From Arthrobacter sp. SO5 (GTDB lineage: Bacteria > Actinomycetota > Actinomycetes > Actinomycetales > Micrococcaceae), in assembly GCF_020532805.1 (NCBI RefSeq), contig NZ_MQTQ01000001.1:1-50819 (forward strand): a DNA stretch of 50,819 nucleotides, written 5' to 3'. Shown piece by piece: positions 1 to 7,024 of this stretch. Each line of letters begins with the position of its first letter. Position 1 is the first letter of the stretch. The notes beneath the pieces were generated by a model that was given only the letters and a program-made list of their open reading frames with translations, ran no database searches and was not told where the DNA came from. Made by a program: the position numbers and the translations under genes.

Positions 1-2
1 CG

Positions 3-62
3 CCTAGCCCGACACCGACCCCCACACCGACACCGACCCCCACGCCGACAGGCAAAAAGTAG
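3..62 (+). CDS. pknB: C-terminal tail of a Ser/Thr protein kinase, probably PknB (5' part outside window)
   Basis: A plus-strand frame enters from the left edge and ends with TAG at 60-62. The 19 visible residues are a Pro-Thr alternation followed by Gly-Lys-Lys, a typical low-complexity end of a secreted or membrane protein. No kinase or PASTA domain is inside the window, so the identity comes from context: in mycobacteria pknB converges on trpG, next to sortase and crgA genes, and the same arrangement is seen here. PknB family kinases sense peptidoglycan fragments through external PASTA domains and phosphorylate cell-wall and division proteins. The frame and stop are certain; the name is inference. 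Confidence 0.55.
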   Translation, partial: PSPTPTPTPTPTPTPTGKK

Positions 63-79
63 TACGCGGGCGCGGACTG

Positions 80-721
80 TCAGTGCTTGATTAGCGGGCT
101 CAGTTCCGAGGCCCGCAGGGCGGCGCCGGCCATGCCCAGGGACTCGAGCCAGTTGCCCAGCATCTGGTAGCCGCCCTCGGTCAGCACGGACTCAGGGTGG
201 AACTGGACTCCACACAGCGGTGCCGTGCGGTGCTGGAGGCCCATGACGACGCCGGTGCCCGTCTCGGCGGTAATCTCCAGGACCTCCGGGATGCTCTCCC
301 GGACGGCGGCCAGGGAGTGATAGCGGGTCGCCGTGAGCGGGGAGGGCAGTCCGGCAAACACGCCGGTGCCATGGTGTTCAACGAGCGAGGTCTTTCCGTG
401 CATGAGTTCAGGCGCATGAGTGACCGTTCCGCCGTAGGCCTCGGCCAGCGCCTGGTGCCCCAGGCACACCCCCAGCATCGGTTTGTCGTGGCTGCCGCAC
501 CATTTGATGAGCTCGATGCAGATCCCGGCCCCTGCGGGGTTGCCGGGTCCCGGGGAGATGAGGACGCCGTCGCGCGCTTCGGCCAGTTCGATCGCCTCGG
601 CGAGGGTGACGTCGTCGTTCCGGACAACCGTGGTCTCCGCCCCGAGCTCCTGGAGGTATCCCACCAGGGTATAGACGAAGCTGTCGTAGTTGTCGACCAC
701 CAGGATTTTGGTTGTGCTCAT
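80..721 (-). CDS. trpG: Glutamine amidotransferase, anthranilate / aminodeoxychorismate synthase component II
   Basis: A class I glutamine amidotransferase of 213 residues. It releases ammonia from glutamine for a chorismate-using partner (TrpE or PabB) that makes anthranilate or 4-amino-4-deoxychorismate. Visible motifs are the oxyanion strand SPGPGNPAGAG (56-66), the nucleophile loop GVCLGHQ with Cys86, and HPESVLTEGG with His175 and Glu177, so the triad is complete. No partner synthase gene is adjacent, so tryptophan and folate roles cannot be told apart; stand-alone copies beside pknB are often called pabA or trpG. The ATG overlaps the stop of the upstream small membrane gene by four bases (718-721), which suggests translational coupling. 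It converges on the pknB tail with a gap of only 17 bases. Confidence 0.9.
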   Translation of the reverse strand: MSTTKILVVDNYDSFVYTLVGYLQELGAETTVVRNDDVTLAEAIELAEARDGVLISPGPGNPAGAGICIELIKWCGSHDKPMLGVCLGHQALAEAYGGTVTHAPELMHGKTSLVEHHGTGVFAGLPSPLTATRYHSLAAVRESIPEVLEITAETGTGVVMGLQHRTAPLCGVQFHPESVLTEGGYQMLGNWLESLGMAGAALRASELSPLIKH

Positions 722-888
722 GGGTGCGTTGCCGAACCAATCGTTGAATCAGTGAACTGGGTGAATTGTGCCATCCAGGGAAAAAGGAACTGAACCATCA
801 ATACCAGCACGCCGGCGGCAAGCACCAGCGCGGTAACGGTCCGAAGCCATGGTGGGCCCGGCAGGTGGCGGAAGATCCAGGCGTACAC
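718..888 (-). CDS. Small single-pass membrane protein of 56 residues, function unknown
   Basis: A short frame fills the gap between the sortase gene and trpG. It starts with GTG three bases after the sortase stop, has GGGGAAGG about six bases upstream as a ribosome site, and stops in an ATGA overlap with trpG. The product has a short basic/aromatic N terminus (YAWIFRHLPGPPWLR), a hydrophobic span at about residues 17-39, then a polar tail rich in Thr, Gln and Ser. I do not recognise a family. The tight packing on both sides (3-base gap, 4-base overlap) and the good ribosome site make it a likely real gene of the sortase operon. A role with the sortase at the membrane is only a guess. Confidence 0.7.
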   Translation of the reverse strand: MYAWIFRHLPGPPWLRTVTALVLAAGVLVLMVQFLFPWMAQFTQFTDSTIGSATHP

Positions 889-891
889 CGC

Positions 892-1671
892 TCAGCCTTC
901 CCCGGCGATGCGCTTGACCTGGGCGGCGATTTCGGCCGGCGGACCGGCCGAGGCAGGCTGCCAGTGCGCCAGGACCGAGTAGGCGATGAAGCGCTCCCCT
1001 GATCCGAAGCGGGGGTTGCAGCTGGTCATCGTGAGGTAACTTTCCGTGGGAATTTCCGCCGGCCGCGACGGCACCGGAAGCAGCACATCGGTCCGCGCCG
1101 GAAGTACGATCTCGCTGTTTCGGAAGACGTAGACATAGTAGCCGTCCCGGGTCTGGACGTAGATCCTGTCGCCCGGAACCAGGGAATCGATGGCATCCAG
1201 GACTGCGCCGTGCGTCTGCCGGTGTCCGGCCACCGCGAAATTTCCCGCGCCTCCGGGCATTGCGGTGCCTTCGTAGTGTCCGATACCCAGGGAGTCGAGA
1301 ACGGCCGGCGCGGTTCCCTGCACAATGGGCCGGTAGTAGTCCGCCCCGAACCGAGGGATATAGGCAATGCCGATGGACCCGCCCGCGGCGGGTTCCGGCG
1401 AGACCGTCGCGGGACCATAGTCGTCGGCGGCGTCCGGCCGGATAGGCGACACGGGTGCTCCGGAGTCCTTGAATGCGTGGGCAAAGTCGTTGACGACCTC
1501 GCGCTGCGTGGCATTGGCTGCCGCATTCGTCCACCACAGCTGCCAGGCGATGAAGAGCACGAGTACAACTCCCACCGTGACAAGCAGCTCCCCCAGAACC
1601 TGGAGGATGCGGGAGAAAGTACCGGTGCGGGGGACGATTCCGGCGGCGGATCCCGCCTGCAGCTGCAGCAC
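892..1671 (-). CDS. Class E sortase (transpeptidase)
   Basis: A membrane-anchored cysteine transpeptidase that would cleave a sorting signal on secreted proteins and join them to peptidoglycan or pilin. The catalytic residues are visible: His150 in NFAVAGHRQTHG, Cys218 in LTMTSCNPRFG and Arg227 in GSGERFIAY. One membrane span lies at about 23-49, so the catalytic domain is outside. The frame stays open to 1,818, but I place the start at the GTG at 1,669-1,671 because GGGAGAGG sits just upstream and the first 49 codons of the longer frame look non-coding and overlap the crgA promoter region. That gives 259 residues, normal for class E. No LPXTG/LAXTG substrate gene is beside it. Confidence 0.85.
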   Translation of the reverse strand: MLQLQAGSAAGIVPRTGTFSRILQVLGELLVTVGVVLVLFIAWQLWWTNAAANATQREVVNDFAHAFKDSGAPVSPIRPDAADDYGPATVSPEPAAGGSIGIAYIPRFGADYYRPIVQGTAPAVLDSLGIGHYEGTAMPGGAGNFAVAGHRQTHGAVLDAIDSLVPGDRIYVQTRDGYYVYVFRNSEIVLPARTDVLLPVPSRPAEIPTESYLTMTSCNPRFGSGERFIAYSVLAHWQPASAGPPAEIAAQVKRIAGEG

Positions 1672-1849
1672 CCTGGCCTCTCCCTTCCGACGGTCGCGGC
1701 GGACACGCGTGTGGCCTGAACTACAGCTAGAATTGGCTGCGAGTAAGCATTCCCACGTGATCATGAGCGTGCTGACCGCCGGCGTTTTACCTTCTTGCAG
1801 GATATCAAGCCGCGGCACCGCTCATGTTCCAGCCCGCCTAGGAGGACCC

Positions 1850-2104
1850 GTGCCCGTGTCAAAGCCCCGTAAGAGGACTGACAACGCAACGCCGCAGACT
1901 TCAACCGCGCCGGCGAACACGCCCAACGCGGTGTGGTTCAAGCCGGTGATGTTCGGCCTCATGATCATCGGCCTGCTATGGATCATCACGTTCTACATCA
2001 GCGAAGGCGCCTTCCCAGTGCAAGCCTGGGGGGCCGGGAACATCATGGCCGGGTTCGGTATCGCCATCGTGGGGTTCCTGATGACCACCCGCTGGCGCTC
2101 CTGA
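1850..2104 (+). CDS. crgA: Cell division protein CrgA
   Basis: An 84-residue actinobacterial membrane protein that acts at the division septum and links FtsZ with penicillin-binding proteins. It has the family pattern: a short basic N terminus (SKPRKR), a Thr/Ala-rich stretch, then two membrane spans (about 30-50 and 60-79) ending in the near-terminal TTRWR. The chosen GTG start follows AGGAGG at 1,840-1,845; a second in-frame GTG at 1,856 has a more usual 10-base spacing and could be the true start. It is divergent from the sortase gene across 178 bases, which must hold promoters for both. Position next to sortase, trpG and pknB matches other Actinobacteria. Confidence 0.9.
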   Translation: MPVSKPRKRTDNATPQTSTAPANTPNAVWFKPVMFGLMIIGLLWIITFYISEGAFPVQAWGAGNIMAGFGIAIVGFLMTTRWRS

Positions 2105-2135
2105 GCTGACCGCCGGCGCTACGGACATTGTCAGT

Positions 2136-2741
2136 ATGAGCCCGGGCATCAACGGAACCGTGATCGGCGAGGACGGACTGGCGCGTCCGCCCTGGGCCTC
2201 GGCCGATCCCATGCTGCGGGTTTACTACGACACCGAGTGGGGCCTTCCCGTCCGCGATGAGCAGGGCCTTTACGAGCGCATCAGCCTTGAAGCTTTCCAG
2301 GCCGGACTGTCCTGGGCCACCATCCTGCGCAAACGGCCGGCCTTCCGTGCTGCGTTCCACAACTTCCACCCTGACACTGTCGCAGGCTTCACCGAGGCGG
2401 ACGTTGCGCGGCTGCTGCAGGATGCCGGAATTGTCCGGAACCGGCTTAAGATCAGGGCAGCCATCACCAACGCCCAGGCCACGATCGCGCTGAGGCAGGA
2501 CGGCGGTCTGGTGGATTTCGTCTGGCAGTTCAAGCCAGCCGCTACTCCGGAGCCGACCGCTTTGGAGCACATTCCCACAACGTCCCCGGAGTCCCTTGCG
2601 CTGTCCAAAGCGCTGCGCAAGCGCGGATTCTCCTTTGTGGGCCCCACCACCATGTACGCCTTGATGGAAGCCATCGGCATGGTCGACACCCATTTGCTGG
2701 ACAGCCACCGGCGTGGCACGTCAGGGGTCTGGACGGACTGA
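2136..2741 (+). CDS. tag: DNA-3-methyladenine glycosylase I, variant lacking most zinc ligands
   Basis: A base-excision repair enzyme of 201 residues that removes 3-methyladenine from alkylated DNA. The family core is clear: DTEWG (32-36), the LEAFQAGLSW pocket with its conserved Glu and Trp, DAGIVRNRLKI, and SKALRKRGFSFVGPTT. Compared with E. coli Tag, three of the four residues of the structural zinc site are changed: the N-terminal Cys aligns with Pro18, His17 with Tyr31, and the C-terminal Cys with Ser190, while His186 remains. The fold may therefore be held without zinc. It is probably transcribed alone, 31 bases after crgA and before a long gene-free stretch. The substrate pocket looks intact, so activity is likely. 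Confidence 0.88.
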   Translation: MSPGINGTVIGEDGLARPPWASADPMLRVYYDTEWGLPVRDEQGLYERISLEAFQAGLSWATILRKRPAFRAAFHNFHPDTVAGFTEADVARLLQDAGIVRNRLKIRAAITNAQATIALRQDGGLVDFVWQFKPAATPEPTALEHIPTTSPESLALSKALRKRGFSFVGPTTMYALMEAIGMVDTHLLDSHRRGTSGVWTD

Positions 2742-3479
2742 CGTCCGCCTGCTGTGTACAACTCTGCACAAGTTATCCACAATTGTTGATAAAGCCCGGA
2801 CGCTTCCGACCAGGAGCCGGCTCAAGCTGGCGTGCCATGGCCTTGCAGCGGCCCACGCCATCGGGCTTAATCAACGAATCATCGGCGCGTGGGTTATTAA
2901 CACTGTGGATTGGCTGTGGATAAGTCTGCGTCGCGATCCTTGTTCCAAATCCGAGGTCCGTTTCAGCCGCCACGCTGCTGCCGCTGCGGAAACTCCTGGG
3001 ACCGCAAAGTTATCCACTTAACAACAGCGCGGTACCCACAAGTTATCCACAGCTGGGGAAAACTCCGACGCCCCGGCTGTTTCCCGAGCATCCGGGCACG
3101 TGAACCCGGTATCCGCCGGGCGGGGACTGTGGCCGCTACGTTATTAACACTGTGAATAACCCTGTTGAAATCGGATACGACCCAGGGTTGCCAGACCGAT
3201 CCTTCCGGCGGCGCCCCTGGCCGACCCCGCACCGGCAGCCAGCCAACCCACCCGATCGCCACGCGGGACCCGAAGTTGTCCACTTAACCACAGGCCCACC
3301 CAGCGCCATTATCCACAATTGTGGAGAAAGCTGTAGGCTCCAGCGAAAAATCGCCAGCACTGGCCCTCAGATCACGGACGACGGGGTGAACTACAGGCAT
3401 GTAAGTTACCAACACTGTGGATAACCTCTGTGGACAACGTTCTCATCGGGTTTGGGGAGCCCGGGCAGAGCAGGGCCAG
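2742..3479. promoter_or_regulatory. Gene-free 738-bp stretch with a dense, periodic cluster of DnaA boxes
   Basis: No believable gene lies here. Exact TTATCCACA boxes occur at 2773-2781, 3043-3051 and 3309-3317 on the plus strand and 2915-2923 and 3416-3424 on the minus strand, with TTATTCACA at 3151-3159 (minus) and near-consensus boxes at 2904, 3010, 3276 and 3429. The 15-mer GTTATTAACACTGTG is identical at 2893-2907 and 3140-3154 and nearly so at 3405-3419. The pair at 3010/3043 is 33 bp apart and recurs 266 bp later at 3276/3309 with the same spacing. More exact boxes are present than in the dnaA-dnaN gap. It may bind or titrate DnaA, or be an auxiliary origin part; it may also carry the tag terminator. 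Confidence 0.8.
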
Positions 3480-4361
3480 TTAGGCGGTGGCCATCCGGAA
3501 CGCGGTTGCGGCGACCAGCAGGGCGAGGACGAGCACGAGGCCACCGGCCTGCATCAGGCCTTGGCTCCTGCCGCGCGGGGTATAGGCAATGACGGCGGCA
3601 CAGAGGGCACCGGTGACCAGGCCGCCAAGGTGGGCCTGCCAGGCGATCTGGGGGACCATGAAACCGACGGCGCCGTTGATGGCGATGAGGACCCATAATT
3701 GCCGGGTATCTCCGCCACGGTGCCGCTGCACAACCAGCATGGCGCCGAAAAGGCCGAAGATGGCACCGGAGGCACCCACCACGCCGGTGACTGGCACGCC
3801 CGGGGCATAGGCCGGCGTCAAGAGCAGGAAGCCCACAGAGCCGCCAACGGCGGATAGCAGGTACACGGCCAGGAAACGGATCCGCCCCAGCAAAGGCTCC
3901 AGCGCCTGGCCGAAGATCCACAGGGTGTACATGTTCAGGACAATATGCAGAATGAAGCCCTGGGAATGAAGGAAGGCCGAGGTCAGCATGCGCCAGGGCT
4001 CGAATACCCCGTAGGAGGGGTCGGCGTAGACGGTGGCAAACGCGAGGTTCTCGTAGATCCCGTCGCTGGGGACCAGCCACTGCAGCACGTAGAGCAGGCC
4101 GCATAGGGCAATGATCGTAAGCGTCACGACCGGTCTGCCGGTAGCGACGGCTCCGCCATAGACGGTCCTGACGTCCGGCGTAGTACGTTTTGTTTCGTTG
4201 ACACAGTCAACGCACTGGAATCCGACGGCGGCCGCCCGCTGGCAGTCGGGGCACGCTGGGCGCCCGCAGCGCTGGCAGCGCACGTAGGCGGGCCGGTCCG
4301 GGTGCCGGGGGCACACGGGGATTTGCGCGGACGGCTCAGCCGCCGGAATTCCGTAGCTCAT
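3480..4361 (-). CDS. Rhomboid family intramembrane serine protease with N-terminal zinc-binding region
   Basis: A 293-residue polytopic membrane protease. Residues 17-53 hold seven cysteines (CPRHPD, CQRCGRPACPDC, CVDC), a B-box-like zinc ribbon expected in the cytosol. The rhomboid core follows from about residue 75 with six or seven spans. The catalytic dyad is Ser198 in GVVGASGAIFG and His244 in AHLGGLVTG; Asn143 in HIVLNMYTLW is the oxyanion residue. Rhomboids cut single-pass membrane proteins near the outer face; the substrate here is unknown. It lies nine bases after ppiA on the same strand, so the two probably share a transcript, as in many Actinobacteria. Confidence 0.92.
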   Translation of the reverse strand: MSYGIPAAEPSAQIPVCPRHPDRPAYVRCQRCGRPACPDCQRAAAVGFQCVDCVNETKRTTPDVRTVYGGAVATGRPVVTLTIIALCGLLYVLQWLVPSDGIYENLAFATVYADPSYGVFEPWRMLTSAFLHSQGFILHIVLNMYTLWIFGQALEPLLGRIRFLAVYLLSAVGGSVGFLLLTPAYAPGVPVTGVVGASGAIFGLFGAMLVVQRHRGGDTRQLWVLIAINGAVGFMVPQIAWQAHLGGLVTGALCAAVIAYTPRGRSQGLMQAGGLVLVLALLVAATAFRMATA

Positions 4362-4370
4362 GGCCTGGGC

Positions 4371-4916
4371 TTAGAGCTTTTCTACATCAATGCTGTTGAT
4401 GGTGACGTCCTCGACCGGACGGTCGCCCGCGCCGGTGCGGACACCCTCGATCGCGTCAACGACCTTTTTGGAGTCCTCATCGGCAACCTCACCGAAGATG
4501 CTGTGCTTGCCCTGCAGCCAGCCGGTGGGAATGGTGGTGATGAAGAACTGGGAGCCGTTGGTGCCGCGGCCCATCTGGATGCCGGCGTTCGCCATGGCCA
4601 GCTTGTAGGGCTCGTTGAAGGTCAGCTCCGGGTGGATTTCGTCGTCGAACTTGTAGCCGGGTCCGCCGACGCCGCGGCCCAGGGGATCTCCGGCCTGGAT
4701 CATGAAGTCTTTGATGATGCGGTGGAAGATGGTGCCGTCGTAGAGCGGCGTACCGGTTTTGTCCTCCCCGGTTTCCGGGTGGGTCCAGGCCTTCTCACCC
4801 GTGGCCAGGCCTACGAAGTTCTCGACGGTCTTGGGCGCGTGGTTGCCGTAGAGGTTGACGACGACGTCGCCCAGGCTCGTGTGGATGGTTGCTTTTGCAG
4901 TTGCGATGGCAGTCAT
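4371..4916 (-). CDS. ppiA: Cyclophilin-type peptidyl-prolyl cis-trans isomerase
   Basis: A 181-residue single-domain cyclophilin without a signal peptide, so cytosolic. It speeds cis-trans isomerisation of Xaa-Pro bonds during folding. Family motifs in order: TVENFVGLATG, FHRIIKDFMIQAGDP (containing the catalytic-site Arg), MANAGIQMGRGTNGSQFFIT and HSIFGEV. An insertion with GEKAWTHPETGEDKTG is common in actinobacterial PpiA. The ATG at 4,914-4,916 has no strong ribosome site; the sequence AAGAAT seven bases upstream would fit a leaderless transcript, but this is weak. It is the first gene before the rhomboid gene on the same strand. Confidence 0.93.
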   Translation of the reverse strand: MTAIATAKATIHTSLGDVVVNLYGNHAPKTVENFVGLATGEKAWTHPETGEDKTGTPLYDGTIFHRIIKDFMIQAGDPLGRGVGGPGYKFDDEIHPELTFNEPYKLAMANAGIQMGRGTNGSQFFITTIPTGWLQGKHSIFGEVADEDSKKVVDAIEGVRTGAGDRPVEDVTINSIDVEKL

Positions 4917-5071
4917 GGGCCCTATTCTTCCATGTCAGGCCAATCCGTACAGGGGCGGCCAGCGAGTTCCGCGCTGGGTGAAATCGGCGCAAATTCGGGC
5001 TGAAGAATAGCCGGTCAGGTCTGGGCCACGTAGGCTAACCCCAGAACTGTCACATTAATCGGGAGGTAGTT

Positions 5072-6016
5072 GTGAAGAAGACGGATCGTATTGCCCGTGA
5101 GCTGGAGCAGTCAGTCAGCGCCGGAGTAGAGAACGCCAGGGACTGGGCAGCCCCGCGGGTGGAAGCAGCAGTCGGCTGGGCAGTTCCGCGTCTGCAGCAG
5201 GGCTTGGATAGCGCTTCCCCCAGGGTCCAGGAAGGACTCAAATCGGCAGCCTCCAACCTGGCGGACGGTGTTGCTACGCTCACCCCCCGCATCCAGGACG
5301 GCCTGGCCCAGCTGGCGCCGAAGATCCACTACGCCGTCGAAGGCGCCACCCCGCGGCTGCATGAAGCCCTGGACAAGGCGACCCCGGTGATCGCCAGCGC
5401 ACGTGACCGCGTCGTCGTCGACTACTTGCCTATGCTCTCGGGCCAGATCGGCCATGCGTCCGAGGCCGTGCACCGCACGCTGGAAAATGCGCCGGCCCAG
5501 GTCGACGCCGTTGCCCAGCGGCTTGCTGACTCCGGCTTTGTGCACACCGTCCAGGGCCAGGCACAGAACGCCGGCAAGCAGATCAAGGTCGCAGCCAATG
5601 AGGCAAGCAAGGCCGTCACCGGCGTTGCCAAGCCGCAAAAGCCGAAGCACCGCGGACTCCTGATCTTCGGCATCATCGCCGCAGCGAGTGCTGCCGGCGT
5701 TGCCGCCTGGAAGGCGTCCAAGCCCATCGAGGACCCGTGGAAGACCCCGACGCCGGTAACCCCGGCGCCCGTGCCGGCCACCACCGTCACCGAGGTCCGG
5801 GACTCCGCCAAGGAAACGGCAGAAACGGCCGCTTCCACAGCGGTTGCCTCCGCGGACGCGGCCGCCGCAGCTTCCGCTGACGCCGCCGATTCGGCAGCCG
5901 ACGCCGTCGAGGACACTACGGATGTTGCTAAGGACGCAGCCGCCAAGGTTGCCACGGATGCGAAGACCGCCGTGCGGAATATTGCGGCAGCAGCGGACAA
6001 GAACAACGGAAAGTAG
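5072..6016 (+). CDS. Protein of amphipathic 11-residue repeats with one membrane span, function unknown
   Basis: A 314-residue protein starting with GTG behind GGGAGG (5061-5066). Residues 27-114 are eight consecutive 11-residue units of the form (A/S/T)PR(V/L/I)xxxhxxA, for example APRVEAAVGWA, SPRVQEGLKSA, TPRIQDGLAQL and TPRLHEALDKA. Proline-marked 11-mers of this type form amphipathic helices that lie on lipid surfaces (apolipoproteins, perilipins) or occur in LEA-like proteins. One membrane span lies at 195-213 after a basic KPQKPKHR stretch, so the repeat region should be cytosolic. A Pro/Thr spacer and an Ala/Asp-rich helical tail (about 240-310) follow. I know no family name. It is a single-gene unit closed by a strong terminator. 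A surface or cell-envelope organising role is conceivable but not shown. Confidence 0.85.
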   Translation: MKKTDRIARELEQSVSAGVENARDWAAPRVEAAVGWAVPRLQQGLDSASPRVQEGLKSAASNLADGVATLTPRIQDGLAQLAPKIHYAVEGATPRLHEALDKATPVIASARDRVVVDYLPMLSGQIGHASEAVHRTLENAPAQVDAVAQRLADSGFVHTVQGQAQNAGKQIKVAANEASKAVTGVAKPQKPKHRGLLIFGIIAAASAAGVAAWKASKPIEDPWKTPTPVTPAPVPATTVTEVRDSAKETAETAASTAVASADAAAAASADAADSAADAVEDTTDVAKDAAAKVATDAKTAVRNIAAAADKNNGK

Positions 6017-6051
6017 CTCGGCCCGTCGCCTGCGTTCGCGCAGTCGATGAG

Positions 6052-6088
6052 GGAGGGACTCCGCCAGTGGCGGGGTCCCTCCTTTTTT
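6052..6088 (+). terminator. Rho-independent terminator of the 11-residue repeat gene
   Basis: The arm GGAGGGAC (6052-6059) pairs with GTCCCTCC (6075-6082); an inner CCGCC/GGCGG stem (6061-6065 / 6069-6073) extends the hairpin, and TTTTTT follows at 6083-6088. It lies 36 bases after the stop codon. Confidence 0.9.
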
Positions 6089-6146
6089 GCGGGGCCAAGG
6101 GCCCCCCGGCGGCCTGGATTGCAGGGCAAGTGCTAAATTGATGGGG

Positions 6147-7022
6147 ATGTCACCCGATAGATCCTCCGAGGATTCCCCGCACCTTGCTGTGCCCCCGCCG
6201 GCTGTTTCCATTGTCATCCCGGCATATAACGAGGAAAGCGTCATTCGGCAGTGCCTGATCGCCGCCGTGTACCAGTCCGTTCCGGCCCACGAAATCATCG
6301 TCGTGGACAACCTCTCCAAGGACCGAACCGCTGGGATCGTGCGTCAAATGCAGCTCGAGTACCCGGAGAGCCCGATCATCCTGCTCAGCCAGGACGCACA
6401 CCAGGGCCTGATTCCCACCCGCAACTTCGGACTCGACCACGCCACCGGCGACATCCTCGGCCGGATCGACGCTGATTCCGTGCTCGAACCGGATTGGGTG
6501 GAGCAGGTGCAGAAGGCCTTCGCTGATCAGGCGGTTCATGCTGCCACTGGACCGGTGGTCTATTACGACATGCCGATGCGCCGCTTCGGCCTCAGGGCCG
6601 ATGACAAGATGCGGCAGCTGATGCTCAAGCTGGCTAAACACCAGTACCACTTCCTCTTTGGCTCGAACATGGCCCTCCGACGCTCCGCCTGGGAGGTCAT
6701 CCGCGGCGAGACCTGCCGGGATGAGAAGGACGAGATGCATGAAGACATCGATCTATCCCTGCACCTTGCCGACCATGAACTCCGGATCCAGTACTGGCCG
6801 CAGATGGTGTCCGGCATGTCCGCCCGGAGGCTCGAGGACTCGCCCCGCGACTACCGCTACTACGTGACGCGCTTCGACCGCACGTACAAGGCCCACAACG
6901 TCAAGAAGATGGCCCTGAAGGCCCCGATGGTCGTGTTCTTCTCCGTCTACTTCCCGGCCAAGCTGCTGCGTGCCATTCACACGGTCAACACCGCCCAGAA
7001 CGTCCGCCGCGGCGGCCAGTAG
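6147..7022 (+). CDS. Glycosyltransferase family 2
   Basis: A GT-A fold inverting glycosyltransferase of 291 residues. Motifs are VSIVIPAYNEE near the N terminus, EIIVVDNLSKDRT for nucleotide binding, and GRIDADSVLEPDW carrying the DxD metal site. The ED in MHEDIDLSLHL is a candidate for the catalytic base. A C-terminal hydrophobic segment (MVVFFSVYFPAKLL) may attach it to the membrane. The sugar and acceptor cannot be told from sequence; cell-wall polysaccharide or glycolipid synthesis is usual. Two ATGs compete (6141 and 6147). I prefer 6147 because an extended -10 (TGC then TAAATT, 6134-6139) ends seven bases before it, which fits a leaderless mRNA. It converges on the EamA gene with two bases between them. 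Confidence 0.85.
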   Translation: MSPDRSSEDSPHLAVPPPAVSIVIPAYNEESVIRQCLIAAVYQSVPAHEIIVVDNLSKDRTAGIVRQMQLEYPESPIILLSQDAHQGLIPTRNFGLDHATGDILGRIDADSVLEPDWVEQVQKAFADQAVHAATGPVVYYDMPMRRFGLRADDKMRQLMLKLAKHQYHFLFGSNMALRRSAWEVIRGETCRDEKDEMHEDIDLSLHLADHELRIQYWPQMVSGMSARRLEDSPRDYRYYVTRFDRTYKAHNVKKMALKAPMVVFFSVYFPAKLLRAIHTVNTAQNVRRGGQ

Positions 7023-7024
7023 TC

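Noticed and set aside
1..50. Tandem ACCGAC-type repeats at the window start
   Set aside because: They are codons of the Pro-Thr tail of the kinase, not a separate repeat element.
749..1537. A 262-codon minus-strand open frame
   Set aside because: Different frame over the sortase gene; the sortase frame has all catalytic motifs.
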